Assembly: GCA_029339505.1 (NCBI GenBank)
Contig: JAQISU010000022.1
Span: forward strand, 14,958,001-15,022,000
Length of the DNA stretch: 64,000 bases
Direction: 5' to 3'
Source of the DNA: Unio delphinus
Lineage: Eukaryota > Mollusca > Bivalvia > Unionida > Unionidae
Position numbers and translations under genes: made by a program. How positions within the stretch are numbered: the stretch's first letter is position 1; each line of letters opens with the position of its first letter. Positions 44,770-55,600 of this stretch are shown here, piece after piece. Under the pieces are notes generated by a model. That model was given only the letters and a program-made list of their open reading frames with translations. It had not been told where the DNA came from and made no database searches.

Positions 44770-46313
44770 GTCTAAAATAATGTGTGTGTATATTTTGACC
44801 TGACAATATGGTTTACCGTTTTTACATGACATGGGATGACATGAAGAATATTCCACATATTGGTGGATATTTGTTTCCTTGAAATGAATATTTGTAGAGA
44901 TAGTGTTATCAGTATCAAAAATTGAAACCTGCGTACTAGATGCAGTATCAGTAAATTTAATCGTCGGGTGAAAATGATTTATGCGATGAATAAACGTTTT
45001 CAGATCTTCATTTGCATGGTTCCATATCACCAAGCAGATGGATTCGACTTTTATTTTTTGAAGAAAATCTATTTCTAATTTACCTATGTTAAAGGAAGCG
45101 TATGAAGTAGCCATATGACTACACATTGTCGTACCCATTCTTTGTAAATAATTCATGTCATTAAATTGAAAATAATTGTTTTCGAAGAAAAGTTTGATTA
45201 TTTTACAAATAACTTCATTAGGTCATTTGCTATTTATTACGAATTTTTTAAATAAAATAATCAAATGTGGTATATAGTGGTGATGTAATCTAATACAAGG
45301 ATTGAGTTATTTAATGGCTGTGGAATAGACCTGAACATTTGTATGAAAGTAATTGTATCTTTAATGTATGAAGGAAGGGATTTCATTTAAGATTGTAAAC
45401 GCTATCAATACATTTTGATAGGTTTTAAATATATGAAATATAACCTGATACAATGAGTTGTCTTGGATAAGATAAAGCTAAATTATGATCAAAATTTTTA
45501 AGAGCTTAGATAATCTGTAGAATTGATGTGTACTTGAGGGAAAGTATCCTCGTATACGGAATTATTTTTAGCAATGTAATTAATACAGTGTTTCATTTCA
45601 TTTCTATTGAGGGGTTATTGTTAATATGTTTGTAGTATTTCTCATCATTTAATTAGGTTCAATTTTAACATGATCTTTTTGATTCATAATAATAATCTCT
45701 TAATTTTAGTCGTTTTAACTTGCTGTAGTCATTCATTATATCATATTAAACTTAATGTTTTCGTTATAAATATTACTGTGATATGATTTTTTGATTATCA
45801 GTTAATGTCTTTTGTGATTGCATAACCATACAAAGCTAAATATGAGTCGCGTCAACGTGGTGCTGTAAAGATAATTAATTTGATATTAAAGTAACCCACT
45901 GTTTTAGAATGGAAAATAGCATCGATTTACTCTCTGAATTGTTGTATGCTTTAAAATTTTGGGAGTCTTGAAAAGTGAAAATTTATTCAGCTAATTTAAT
46001 TTTATTATAACATTTTGGTTTGGGATTTTTTTGATCCCGTGGATCCCCTGCGCGGAGTAAATTTACTGTAGTACTAGCAAGTACCCGGCATGCGTTGCAA
46101 TGCTACTCAAAGAAAGTGTTTTAATCCGGGCATGCGTTGCAATGCCACTGAAAGAAAGAAAGTGTTTGTGAAAGTGATCAGGCTTGAGAAGTGCGAACTA
46201 GAACTGTTTCCAATCTTGCTTCCCGTTGCTCGTCTGTTGCAACTATTACAAAGTTTATGTGCCATAATTCTTGAGCTTGGGATTGCTAAGATGTCTAGTA
46301 GGACGTCAAAGTC

Positions 46314-46580
46314 TTAATTTCCTTTGCGTAGTGCTTCTTTCACCATTTTGTGTATATCATTCCTTGTATATTTTAGAATTAAATCCATTAGTTCTTTGAT
46401 GCGATCTCCAGATCTCTGTCGCGCTGCATTTGTTCCAACCCTTTGACGTTTGGGGGATTCGGGCCCTTCGTCTTTTTGCTTCCTTTTTTGTTTTTGTTCC
46501 TCTAAGGACTTTCTGACCGTCTCATTCATTGGTTTTGTAGTCCAGTGTATGTCCACTGATCTTGATGTTGTGCCGATCAA
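46314..46580 (-). CDS. Hypothetical basic protein fragment
   Basis: Eighty-eight open codons with a strongly charged centre (E-E-Q-K-Q-K-R-K-Q-K, then P-K-R-Q-R-V) that resembles a nuclear localisation signal, and an amphipathic C-terminus ending K-E-A-L-R-K-G-N. The frame extends upstream past its first candidate start to a stop near 46635. It belongs to the palindrome-ended insert. No family recognised. Confidence 0.4.
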   Translation of the reverse strand: MIGTTSRSVDIHWTTKPMNETVRKSLEEQKQKRKQKDEGPESPKRQRVGTNAARQRSGDRIKELMDLILKYTRNDIHKMVKEALRKGN

Positions 46581-46799
46581 TTCCCGGGGGGAGGGGACTG
46601 TTTCAAGTAACCTGTCATATTCTCTATATACTTAATTTGTGATTGGAGACAGAACATGTTCTTTTCTACTACATCTCTTAAGTTCACGGAAAAAGTTGAC
46701 ATGCCAAATTTCATTATCTATAGTTCTATTGCTGCCTGTTTTCGATTTAATTTCTGTAATTAAATGGTAGTGCGTTCAGCAGTAAAACTATTGTTCTTG

Positions 46800-47048
46800 T
46801 CAATCGTGAAATACGAGGTAGGCATTAGATACATTATTTAAAAATGTACAAATAGCTTTACATACCTCGCAAGTTCTCCTAACATCTTTATCCATTAAAT
46901 CCTCCTGTGTGAAATATGTGTAAAATAGACGGTTATCATATTTAATCAAATCCTTTTGGATGATTAATTCTGGTATGGTAGGGTAAATTACCGTACGAAA
47001 GATGTTATTCCATTGAATGAAATCCGACATCATGAAATACGTCCACAC
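46800..47048 (-). CDS. Hypothetical protein fragment in the palindrome-ended insert
   Basis: Eighty-two open codons, rich in aromatic residues, with C-E-V-C-K-A-I-C near the C-terminus and ending V-F-H-D before TGA. It lies upstream of, and in the same direction as, the basic fragment at 46580-46314; a frameshift and a stop separate them, so they may once have been one protein. Function unknown. Confidence 0.35.
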   Translation of the reverse strand: MWTYFMMSDFIQWNNIFRTVIYPTIPELIIQKDLIKYDNRLFYTYFTQEDLMDKDVRRTCEVCKAICTFLNNVSNAYLVFHD

Positions 47049-47325
47049 ACTCTGAAAACTGAGTGAAAAGTGAGCAGCGTCCCTACGTCACTGAGAACTC
47101 CACGTTGGACCTGCGCAGTGAAAAAGGAAATTTCCAGCCAGGAAGCACGCGTGCTGCCATTTTGTGCATGCACAGACGCACTTTCGGTTTGAGGTCTGGG
47201 TACCCGCAACGGAGATCTTATTTTTTTTACACAGAGGTTAGGATGGGGATGGTGGGTGGGAATCTAAACCCCGGACTTGTAATATTCCCGCACTGAAAGC
47301 TATCGATATTATAACTTCACCTTCT

Positions 47326-47390
47326 TAGGTCATCCCGGGATCTATCTGGTAACTGGTCGACCAGTTACCGGATAGATCCCGGATGACCTA
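47326..47390. repeat. 65-bp near-perfect palindrome
   Basis: Left arm TAGGTCATCCCGGGATCTAT and so on pairs with the right arm ATAGATCCCGGATGACCTA across the central GTCGAC. There is one extra C in the left arm and one T/C difference. The stem would be about 31 bp with essentially no loop. It sits exactly at the right border of the insert in PLE F. Confidence 0.95.
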
Positions 47391-47694
47391 TTAATTAATG
47401 TTCTACGTGAGAATGTTTAACACTGTTTATTTAACTCTTTTAATTTGTTTTTTCCGCTTATTTTTTCCCTCTCCACTCTATTCTACTTGTGAATCTGTGG
47501 AATCTCCTACTCTTTTGTCACATGAGGCCATCTCTTTTAGCCCTTGTAAAATCTTTACCAGGTTTGTCAGTGCCTTTCTCATGGCCACTATTTCTGACTC
47601 CTCCTAGTTTTACGGCTTCTGCGTATGTCTTTGTTGTGCCCTGGGGAGTCGTTATTTCGCTGTTCATCCTGTTATTCAGATTTGTGATAAAAAA

Positions 47695-47900
47695 CAACAC
47701 AAATGCCGAAAATTCTGTGCATCTAGTTTTGCATTTTAATCTATGCTTCTTAAAAGCACAAAATGTTTTGAAAGTAACGGACGACGTCTTTTATTTTAAA
47801 ACAAAAATTATATCATGACGTAACGTCATAAATTATATGCATCATATTAACAATTATATGTGACCTTATCTAAAATTATGTATAATAGGGACAAACAGTC
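47695..47900 (-). repeat. PLE pseudo-LTR, copy 4 (old)
   Basis: Same order of landmarks as the younger pseudo-LTRs but strongly diverged: GTGATAAAAAACAACACAAA, ATGCCGA, CTAGTTTTGCAT, ATGCTTCTTAAAAGCAC and ACGACGTCTTTTA. The ribozyme core is lost (TTTAAGA in place of CTGAAGA and AAAA for GAAA). It joins the 5' end of F to the 3' fragment at 47901, again a head-to-tail arrangement. Confidence 0.8.
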
Positions 47901-48085
47901 ATACATTATTATATTGATATAAAGTATATACACTATATTAATTTAAATTATACAATGTTATATATTGCATTGACATTAAGTCCGTTAAGATACAAAGTAT
48001 CTAACTCGTGCATTCAGTCTATACGAGTCTATTCATGACACCATGCATGATATATATTGGCATGAAGTAGAGTGACAAATTGTTT
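47901..48085 (-). mobile_element. PLE 3'-end fragment (GIY-YIG C-terminus)
   Basis: A short stretch matching the last ~45 codons and 3' flank of copies F and G (complement of L-N-V-N and the Leu-Asp-Thr-like end, then M-P-I-Y-I-M-H). It is truncated on its 5' side at about 48085. With the pseudo-LTR before it, it represents an upstream tandem unit. Confidence 0.7.
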
Positions 48086-49435
48086 TTGAGATATTTATAC
48101 AATAATATTCAACATGAGCTTGATGGAGAAGATCAGCAATAAAGTGAATAAACACCATTAAAATGTACGTAAGAAAAAAATATCGAAAATGACACATAGC
48201 TGCAAACAGTGATCCAAAGCACCTACACGAGCTATGCGAGTTGTACAATAGCTAACATAACTGAAGAAACCCAAACTGTCAAGCAAATAATGTGCATTAA
48301 AAGAAAGTTTTGTAAAATAATTTGTCTAACCTTTCATTATTGTTCTGTTGATGCTGACATCAGCAATAATTTTCCGTGTGTCCGTAGCCAAGCAACTACA
48401 ACAGTTCAGCTAATCAAGAGATCAGCTTCTGATCAACACGCATGCCACATTAGAACAGTGAAGTACACGTGTATTGGAACCTGTTCAGATTGCATAGTGA
48501 CAACAAATAACTATAATTTATTATCATTTGAAATTGACCATACAAATATAAAAACAATACAATATAAGTGAGGAATTTTATCTCTTAGAACTAACAAATG
48601 AATTCTAAATTTTACTGAATAATAGAAAACAAAAAGGTATATAACAAATTTTAATTGGAAAATTTAGTTAAAGTAAAAAATGATCGTCGTTTAATAAGCA
48701 CACAACACAAAACAAATACAAATATTGCGGAAGCTAAATCTGTTCGTCAAAGTCGCTCTTGTGCAATTCGATCAGTTAGATTATCTGGATGATGTTCAAG
48801 CTATTGCTTCTCGCAGCATTAATAACCAACTAATCCTAATATTTTACCATGCGAATTGAGACCTGCGAAAAGAAAAGAAACGAGTGATACTGATGCTTTC
48901 TTAATGAGATGAATCTGTATAAAATGTTGCATAAAATATTTTCAGAATTGGAATGTTTGAATCCCACGGATGTGAATTTAATTTTCGCATTGTGAACGTC
49001 CATGAAAGACCAAGCAAATTTTTTTTAAGTTGACAAGTGCATAACTTTGATTTTAGTAAGAAGAATCTGGATGCAAATAGGAATTAATGGTTTCACTTTC
49101 GACAAAATACATTATATAAAATGTTGAGACCTTGCTTTAATGAAATCTAGATTTTGGTACAACCCTCTATCCACCCCCGTTCATCAGTTAGAATAAGCAA
49201 AATAACAGGAGACTATATAGAAATTCATTTTGCATGACTGCTGAAACATGAACAAGCTATGCACATACATATGAAATAAAAATAAGAAAACGTTAACGCC
49301 ATAGAATGTATTTAGCTTATCTATTTTATCCAACATGCATCTTTCAGTATTTTCAGCTATTTATTCTTTGATAGCTGAACCTAGAAGTTTCAAGATATAG
49401 TATAAGTTAATAAAATAAACTAGAGACGAACAATC
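48086..49435. other. Intergenic, no gene seen
   Basis: A 120-codon open stretch at 48209-48571 (plus) is Cys- and Thr-rich but shows no motif, and composition alone could explain it. No element ends recognised. Confidence 0.45.
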
Positions 49436-49479
49436 ATATTGCTATGAAGGATATACAATATATCAAATTATACAATTTT

Positions 49480-49740
49480 TTATAGTGCACTGGCATTAAG
49501 TCCGTTTGGATACAAAGTATCTAACTTGTGACTGCAATACGTTTCTTTTATGAGTCTGTTCATGTCACCATGCACAATACATATTGGCATGAAAGAAAAA
49601 TCGAATAAAGAGTGATTATTGGTGTTAAAATGTGTCGAAATATTAGAGGAGAACATATAATCTCTATACTTTCTTATATCAAAGCGATGACTATTCATTC
49701 TTTTAGAGACTTGTTGAAGTGTTTGTCCAACACATTGCAT
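49480..49740 (-). pseudogene. PLE copy G GIY-YIG endonuclease domain
   Basis: Eighty-six open codons: M-Q-C-V-G-Q-T (Cys where A has Tyr), S-K-R-M-N-S-H-R-F-D-I, F-N-T-N-N-H-S-L, and R-L-I-K-E-T-Y with the Arg and Glu positions of the nuclease retained, ending N-G-L-N-A-S-A-L. Confidence 0.85.
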
Positions 49741-50230
49741 GCTACATTTTCTACAGGTTATTAAATCACATCAGTCGATATGCAGTTTGTGTTAACACGT
49801 AGATAAAATATCTCTTTTGTATTAGCATTACTGAAATAAATACTTTCTCTTATGTTTGCTTATTGAGAGCACCGGCTTCTATTACATTTCAATGACTGAA
49901 AGTGTATTCCATTATTATTTTTTTCTCTCTGTTTAGCTCTAATTTAAAAATCTTGCAAGTTCTTGGGTCTTCTAAAAGCCAGAATTGGTTTAGTTGTGCA
50001 AAGTGATTTAACGCTAGTTTTATTGAATAAATTTAGGAGACTATAATATTTATTAATTATAGGACCTATATTAGGCAATGCATGATTATATTTGTAATGT
50101 GAAAGGAATTGCATCTCTCTCTAGTTTATATTCTGTTAATTTTAAAGCTTCATCTAAGAGTAAGATTTCTGGCTTTGTTGAGCGCAGAATCGATTATATA
50201 TGTAGGATCATGTCTGTTTTGGAAATAAGT

Positions 50231-51569
50231 TCATAATTTATTCAAAGAATTTTGTAATTGACAATCATTTGAAAAAATACGTCTGTATCTTTTGGTCTGG
50301 TTATATGATATACCGTTTTTACATGACATGGGATGACATGAAAAATATTCCACATACTGGTGGATATTAATTTCTTTGATATGAATATTTGTAGAGATAG
50401 AGTAATCATTATTTTTTTTTATTACATTTTCATCTAAAAATGAAACCTGCGTACTAGATTCAATATAAGTAAACATAATCGTTGGGTGAAAATGATTTAG
50501 GCGATCAACAAATTTTTCCAATTCTTCATTTTAATGGTTCCAGATCATAAATATATCATCTTAAAATCTGAACCAAACAGGTGGATTAAACTTCTCGTTT
50601 AGAAGAAATTCATTTTCTAATTTATCCATAAAAAGGGAAGCATTTGAACTAGCCATAGGACTACCCATAGGACTACCCATTGCCGTACCCATAATTTGTA
50701 AGAAATTCATATTATTAAATTAAAAATAATTGTTTTCTAAGATAAGTTTTATGATTTTATAAATATCTTCATTAGATAGTGTGGTATTATTAGGATTGTT
50801 ATCAATAAAATATTACATGCTTCAATACCATCTGCATGCGGAATGTTGGTATATAGTGATGTTACATCTAATGATACCAGGGTTGAGTTATCAGATAGCT
50901 GTGGAATAGACTTCAACTTTTTAATGAAATCAGTAGTATCTTTAATGTATGAAGGAAGTGATTTCATTAAAGGTGTTTAAAACGCTATCAATATATTTGG
51001 ACAGGTTTTCAGTATATGAATTATAACCTGATATAATGAGTCGTCCTGGATAATGTAACGGTAAAATATGGTCAGGAATTTTGGGTAATATGTAGAATTG
51101 ATATGTACGTATGTTAAGAGGGAAAGTATCAAATTCATCATACACGGAATTATTATATATAGCAATCTCATTAATACAAGTTGAAATGTTTGATTTAATT
51201 TGAATGGAAGGGTTACTGTTTATATGTTTGTAGTATTTTTCATCATTAAATTGACGTTCATCTTCTTTAACATAATCTTCTTGATTCATAATAATAGTAG
51301 TGTTTGATTTATCAGCCTTTTTAATAATTATACTGTCGTCATTCATTATATTATATAAAGACTTAATTTCGTCCTTAGAAATATTACTATGATAAAAGCT
51401 TTTTATGATTATCAGTTAATATCTCTTTTATGATCGCATCAATATAAAAATCTAAATATGAATCGCGTCCACTAGGTGGTGTAGAAGATGATTTAGTTGT
51501 GTTAAAAAAACCAATTTTTTTTATAAAGAAAAGAAATCGTTTTATTCTCTGAATTGTATGTTTTATCAT
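50231..51569 (-). pseudogene. PLE copy G reverse transcriptase pieces
   Basis: Consecutive fragments: P-P-S-G-R-D-S-Y-L-D-F-Y-I (about 51480), K-K-A-D-K-S-N-T-T-I-I-M-N-Q-E-D-Y (51346 onward), [25 protein letters not shown] (motif A, about 50870), a duplicated M-G-S-P-M-G-S-P-M-A at motif B (about 50670-50640), a frameshifted motif C (about 50565), and H-Q-Y-V-E-Y-F-S-C-H-P-M-S-C-K-N-G-I (about 50340). Frames change repeatedly. Confidence 0.85.
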
Positions 51570-51615
51570 AAAAAAATTCTTTTAATTTTAGGTGTCTAGA
51601 AAAACTAAAAATTTC

Positions 51616-51948
51616 TTAAGCTAACTTAATTTTATTATGGCATTTTGGTTTGTGACAATATTTTAGCCCTTTATCTAACAATATATAATAATTATCCGTT
51701 AATTTTCTACGTGAGAGATTTAGTACTGTTTCTTTACCTCTCCTAATTAGTTTTCTTTGTTTCATATCCTTTTTACACTCTCCTCTGCTATTGAATCTAT
51801 AAAACCTCCTATTCATTTGTTTTGTGTCCTCACTATTAATCCTTGCAAAATCTTCATGTTTGTCATTGATTTTACCATGGTCATTGTTTTTGATTCCCCG
51901 TTTTACGGTTTCTGCATATGTCTTCTTTGTTGTGCCCTGGGGAATCAA
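51616..51948 (-). pseudogene. PLE copy G: fused N-terminal block and RT start
   Basis: A 110-codon frame that carries both the block P-Q-G-T-T-K-K-T-Y-A-E-T-V and the RT polyprotein start L-N-L-S-R-R-K-L-T-D-N-Y-Y-I-L-L-D-K-G-L. In copies A and B these lie in different frames and the Tyr is a stop. G therefore suggests that the ancestral element encoded one continuous polyprotein. Confidence 0.75.
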
Positions 51949-52640
51949 GTGTTTTCGCTTTTGTTCATCCTGTTGAATCTTGTTTGAATTTACAAAATTC
52001 CTATTCGTATTGAATCTTTGATTTACTAAAGTTTTGGGAGGTGCTAAATGTTCATTACTGTTCCTTTCTGTAATTTCTTTGGGTTTTAAATACTTCCTGT
52101 TTTGTTGTTCATTTCTCTGTTGTGATGATTTATTGCTTTTTTGCTGCTGCTTGTTCTGTTGTTGTGATGCTTTGCTGCTTTTCTGCTGCTGTCTTTTTGG
52201 TTGTTGAAGAAATATTTGCTGTTCTCAAATTTTTGCAACTTGTATATTTCTATTTTCTTTACTCTTTAGTAAGTTCAGTTTTTAATTCTGCTTCATAATT
52301 ATATCATCCTTCTTTGAATCTGCTTTTTGATATACTTCTTGGTCGAAACTAAAAAGGCTTTGTCCCTCTTGTTTCTTTCGCAGTTCATACCTAACGTCTT
52401 CCATCTGTTTTCCGACGTTTTGGGATATTCTTAATTATTCTTCTGCTAATCTCTCACATATGTTTAGCGAGACTTTATCAACATATTTGTTCAAAAAACT
52501 GCTGTGAAGGCTGCTATGCCCTATATTATTATTGTAACCATGACATGTCTTTGTAAAATCTAAATAGGGCTTTTTCTGTTTTTTAGACATCATTAGTTGC
52601 CGTGAGTTAAGTCTTCCAAATGCCTCCACGTATTTTATTT

Positions 52641-55600
52641 ATTCTATCTTACTTATCGTAGGGTATTGGGTTATATACTATAGATGTTGGAGAGTGAAAA
52701 AGAGATAGTTTTAAAAGTGGAAGTACAGAGAAAATAAAAAGAAAGCTCATTTCATTAAAGCGAAATTATTACTTGCGGAAATCAAGAAGCAAATGTAAAA
52801 TCCGAATTTATTTAAAGTAAATAAATAACGAGTTAAAATGAGGGAAATGCGTTTTGGTGAATGGTGAATGAAATTAGGAAAGCATAACATAATCTGATAA
52901 AATGTTTGTTTTATCCCAACAAATGTAGAAAGATGGAAAACAAGAAGTAAATATTATACTTCAGAGACTTTACCTCACCTTGGATATAAGGTCAGCTGGT
53001 TCATGGTTCGGTACTTTATCTGACGTGTAGAGTGAATTACCTGTTGTCCATCAATAATTTTTTTAATTTTTATTTAAGATACACTTTTTTTAACACTAGC
53101 TCATCCAGCTTAAATTACATCATATCAAGGAGTTTAACGCATTGGAGAAGTTTTATAATCATGTTTGAAAATGAAAATACCATGTTGACATGGTCTGACA
53201 AAGTTTGTCGCGATATTGGCGTTGTATTGGTCAAGTTTAGTCAATACTTTACAGTCCATAAAACAAATCAATATTTCAATAGTTGCGGAGAAAGATGGTA
53301 TGTTTAACAAGTAAATATACCATTCGAATGATCCGTTAAGCCACTGCCTTCATGGAAGTCCTAAAGCATAAAGGGAAAACGTGTAACTAGATTGCAAGAG
53401 CAACGTTGGTATTCAGGGATATAAAAGGAAAACAAAATGAGTATAGCAATTTATTAAACATCTTGGGCTCAACGTGACTTGCCGAGTTGTTGACAACAAA
53501 GAACTAGATTGCGAGTACATCTCGATCAACGCTCATGCAATACGAAGCTAAGGGGTGTTGGAATCACTCAAATATGGCCAAGAGACTTTTATCCCTCGAA
53601 ACGGATCGCAGCCTACGGAAAACGTGTTTAATCTACACAGTCACTATTTACAACATACAGCGAGGACGCAGAGGGCTCTTTAAAAAATCAGCCCAGGCAT
53701 GGCGTGTGCGTGTGTGACTGTTCTAGACCATATAATAATTATCATGTATAAACCTTGGATGAATAACATGTTTAGAAAGTTCGAAGTAGTGTATTGAGAT
53801 CCACTCAAGGGTGTCTAGTTTGCTAGGTTACCATGATCTTTTCCTCCCTCGAGTCTGTTTTAGACCATCCATACAAATATATGTATCCGCTGGGGTCACT
53901 TTGGTTTCCTTAACAGTTTCGCAGATTTGCAGTTAATGGGAGTTGTAGAAGGTAAATCTGTTCCATTGTAGTACTAGTTTAAATGGATCAAATATATGTT
54001 GAATTGAGAGATAATATTTGAGCATATTCGCAGCTTGAATTGCGACTATTGATCTCAAGCCATTGTTTCGAATATTAATGTATAGAGAAATTACGTTCAT
54101 TGCGACCAATATGAAATCATCAGAAACATTACCGCTACCATTAAAATTTTATATGCTGTTTAACTGTTTTAGAGGTTAATTGATGTTATTGCTTTTTAAT
54201 ATTACAGTAGCAGACACTTAATCGGCATTTGTTATTATATGGTAAGGCTGTAGCAAACGCTTGTTTGATTGGCGCTCAGAAAACGGATGGTCCAGTTTTC
54301 TCATTTTTGTTCTCCCATTTCGTCTAATCACTGTAGTTGATGATGAGGTACAGCTAGGTTTTAATGCACTTCCAAGAGAATCTTTATGCTCTACCTGGGG
54401 TTTGTCTTATTCATTATGATAGCCTTAATGTGCTGGTTTTACACCGTTAAAAAGCAATCAATCATATTCATTCTGGTTGCCGCAAATGACCGCCTTTGGC
54501 TTCCGATTGAAGTTAAACTAAACGAAGGTTCTGCTTAATAGGATGTGGAAGTGTTTTGTCCCATGTTATTTAGTTCATCTTGTAACGTACACTGACCGCA
54601 TGTTGTTGTCATTGCAACTCGTCAGAAGGAACGCGCGTTGTTCATTGTTTTTAACCTGTCATTGGAAAGTTTATAAACTCTAAACGCGAAGTTGCATTTT
54701 CAGTCATCAGACAAATATTTATAATGTGATGATCTGTTGGTTTGGTCGTTTTATTTTATTGGGACTATATTGATACTGACCGGTTTCGAATCACATTCTT
54801 GTCATGTCATATAGCTGGGATTCGTTTCATGTAATGTTTATAAAAACCCCATTATGATGCTATGTCAAAATAGTGTAAAATAAAGCGCAAGAAAACTCTC
54901 GAAGATATATTGTATAATTGCAAGTGCTGTATATACTTTTTTGCGTAGATAAGCACATTAATGCTGTATTATTGAACATAAAACTGCCGTGGTACTAGGG
55001 TAGTGTATATAAATTTAAGAAACGGATACATAATTACATCGTCGAAAGTATAGATGGCATATATTGTCCAGACGCTGTTTGGGTTGAGTAAAATTATCTT
55101 GATTGCTCATTGGTGGACATGCCGAGTCCTGGAAAGAGTATCCTTCATTAGAGAGGATCACATATTCTAACTCCATTCAGAGTCCAATTAAAGATGTGTC
55201 GTTTAACTGGTAGTTTGTAATTTTTCCCTAGATCTTACTTTTTAATATTTTATTACGTTATTAGGACGACACTCAAGAAACCTACATGTGTAATATTTGT
55301 GTCACTCCGGTGTTTGGCGATGTTTAATTGGTATTGAACGCATCAATGATTAATTTTTATATGTAATGGTATATATGCAAAAAGAACACGTCACGGTTTA
55401 TGATGTAACCATTCAAATGTATAGGCGCTAATGCAAGATAGGTAATTAGCAACTATAAACGACTTACTCAATCCATTTCGAAGTGTTCCTTTAATTAAAT
55501 GTTGTGCAGTAGATGTACATGGAAGATGCAGGTGTTCAGAACCGACTATTTCACTAATGGGTGTCTCCTTTTAGAATTAAATTGTAGACACCCTTACAGG

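Larger units (their letters stand above)
46036..47390 (-). mobile_element. Unidentified 1.35-kb insert ending in a long palindrome
   Basis: PLE F coding sequence stops near 46035 and resumes at about 47391, so this is inserted DNA. It is less AT-rich than its surroundings at both ends. The right end is a 65-bp palindrome. Inside, the minus strand has two open stretches (47048-46800 and a longer frame ending at 46314 with a Lys/Arg-rich region P-K-R-Q-R-V-G) joined by a segment with one stop and a frameshift. Near 46085-46160 the phrase GGCATGCGTTGCAATGC occurs twice. The proteins are not recognised. A mobile element or an endogenous viral fragment are both possible. Confidence 0.5.
42120..47694 (-). 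mobile_element. PLE copy F, old and interrupted three times
   Basis: PLE coding fragments related to A and G, on the minus strand and in order: GIY-YIG C-terminus (42221-42120), GIY-YIG centre and linker (about 44040-43366), and RT C-terminus with K-P-Y-C-Q-V-K-I-Y and H-Q-Y-V-E-Y-S-S-C-H-P (44900-44770). RT N-terminal pieces follow up to about 46035, and an N-terminal frame fragment P-Q-G-T-T-K-T-Y-A-E-A-V (47690-47600). Three foreign segments split it: 42222-43365, 44050-44769 and 46036-47390. Motif C is deleted (W-L-R...I-W-N-H bridged). It is heavily mutated and was the landing site of later elements. Confidence 0.85.
49436..52640 (-). mobile_element. PLE copy G, nearly full length, decayed
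   Basis: Most of the PLE is present on the minus strand in several frames: an N-terminal frame start near 52630 with S-L-H-S-S-F-L-N-K and D-K-V-S-L-N-I-C-E-R-L-A-E-E (but with an internal deletion between them), a Gln/Lys-rich region, the polyprotein start, RT and GIY-YIG. The GIY-YIG region ends at 49480 (N-G-L-N-A-S-A-L). Closest to F in sequence, clearly distinct from A/B. No pseudo-LTR with intact ribozyme was found at either end. Confidence 0.9.

Noticed and set aside
46036..47390. Firm identification as an endogenous parvovirus
   Set aside because: Only the palindrome and a four-residue motif point that way; no helicase or capsid motif was found, so it is kept as an unidentified insert.
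48209..48571. 120-codon plus-strand frame as a gene
   Set aside because: No motif, no splice or promoter context, and low-complexity Thr/Ile-rich composition.
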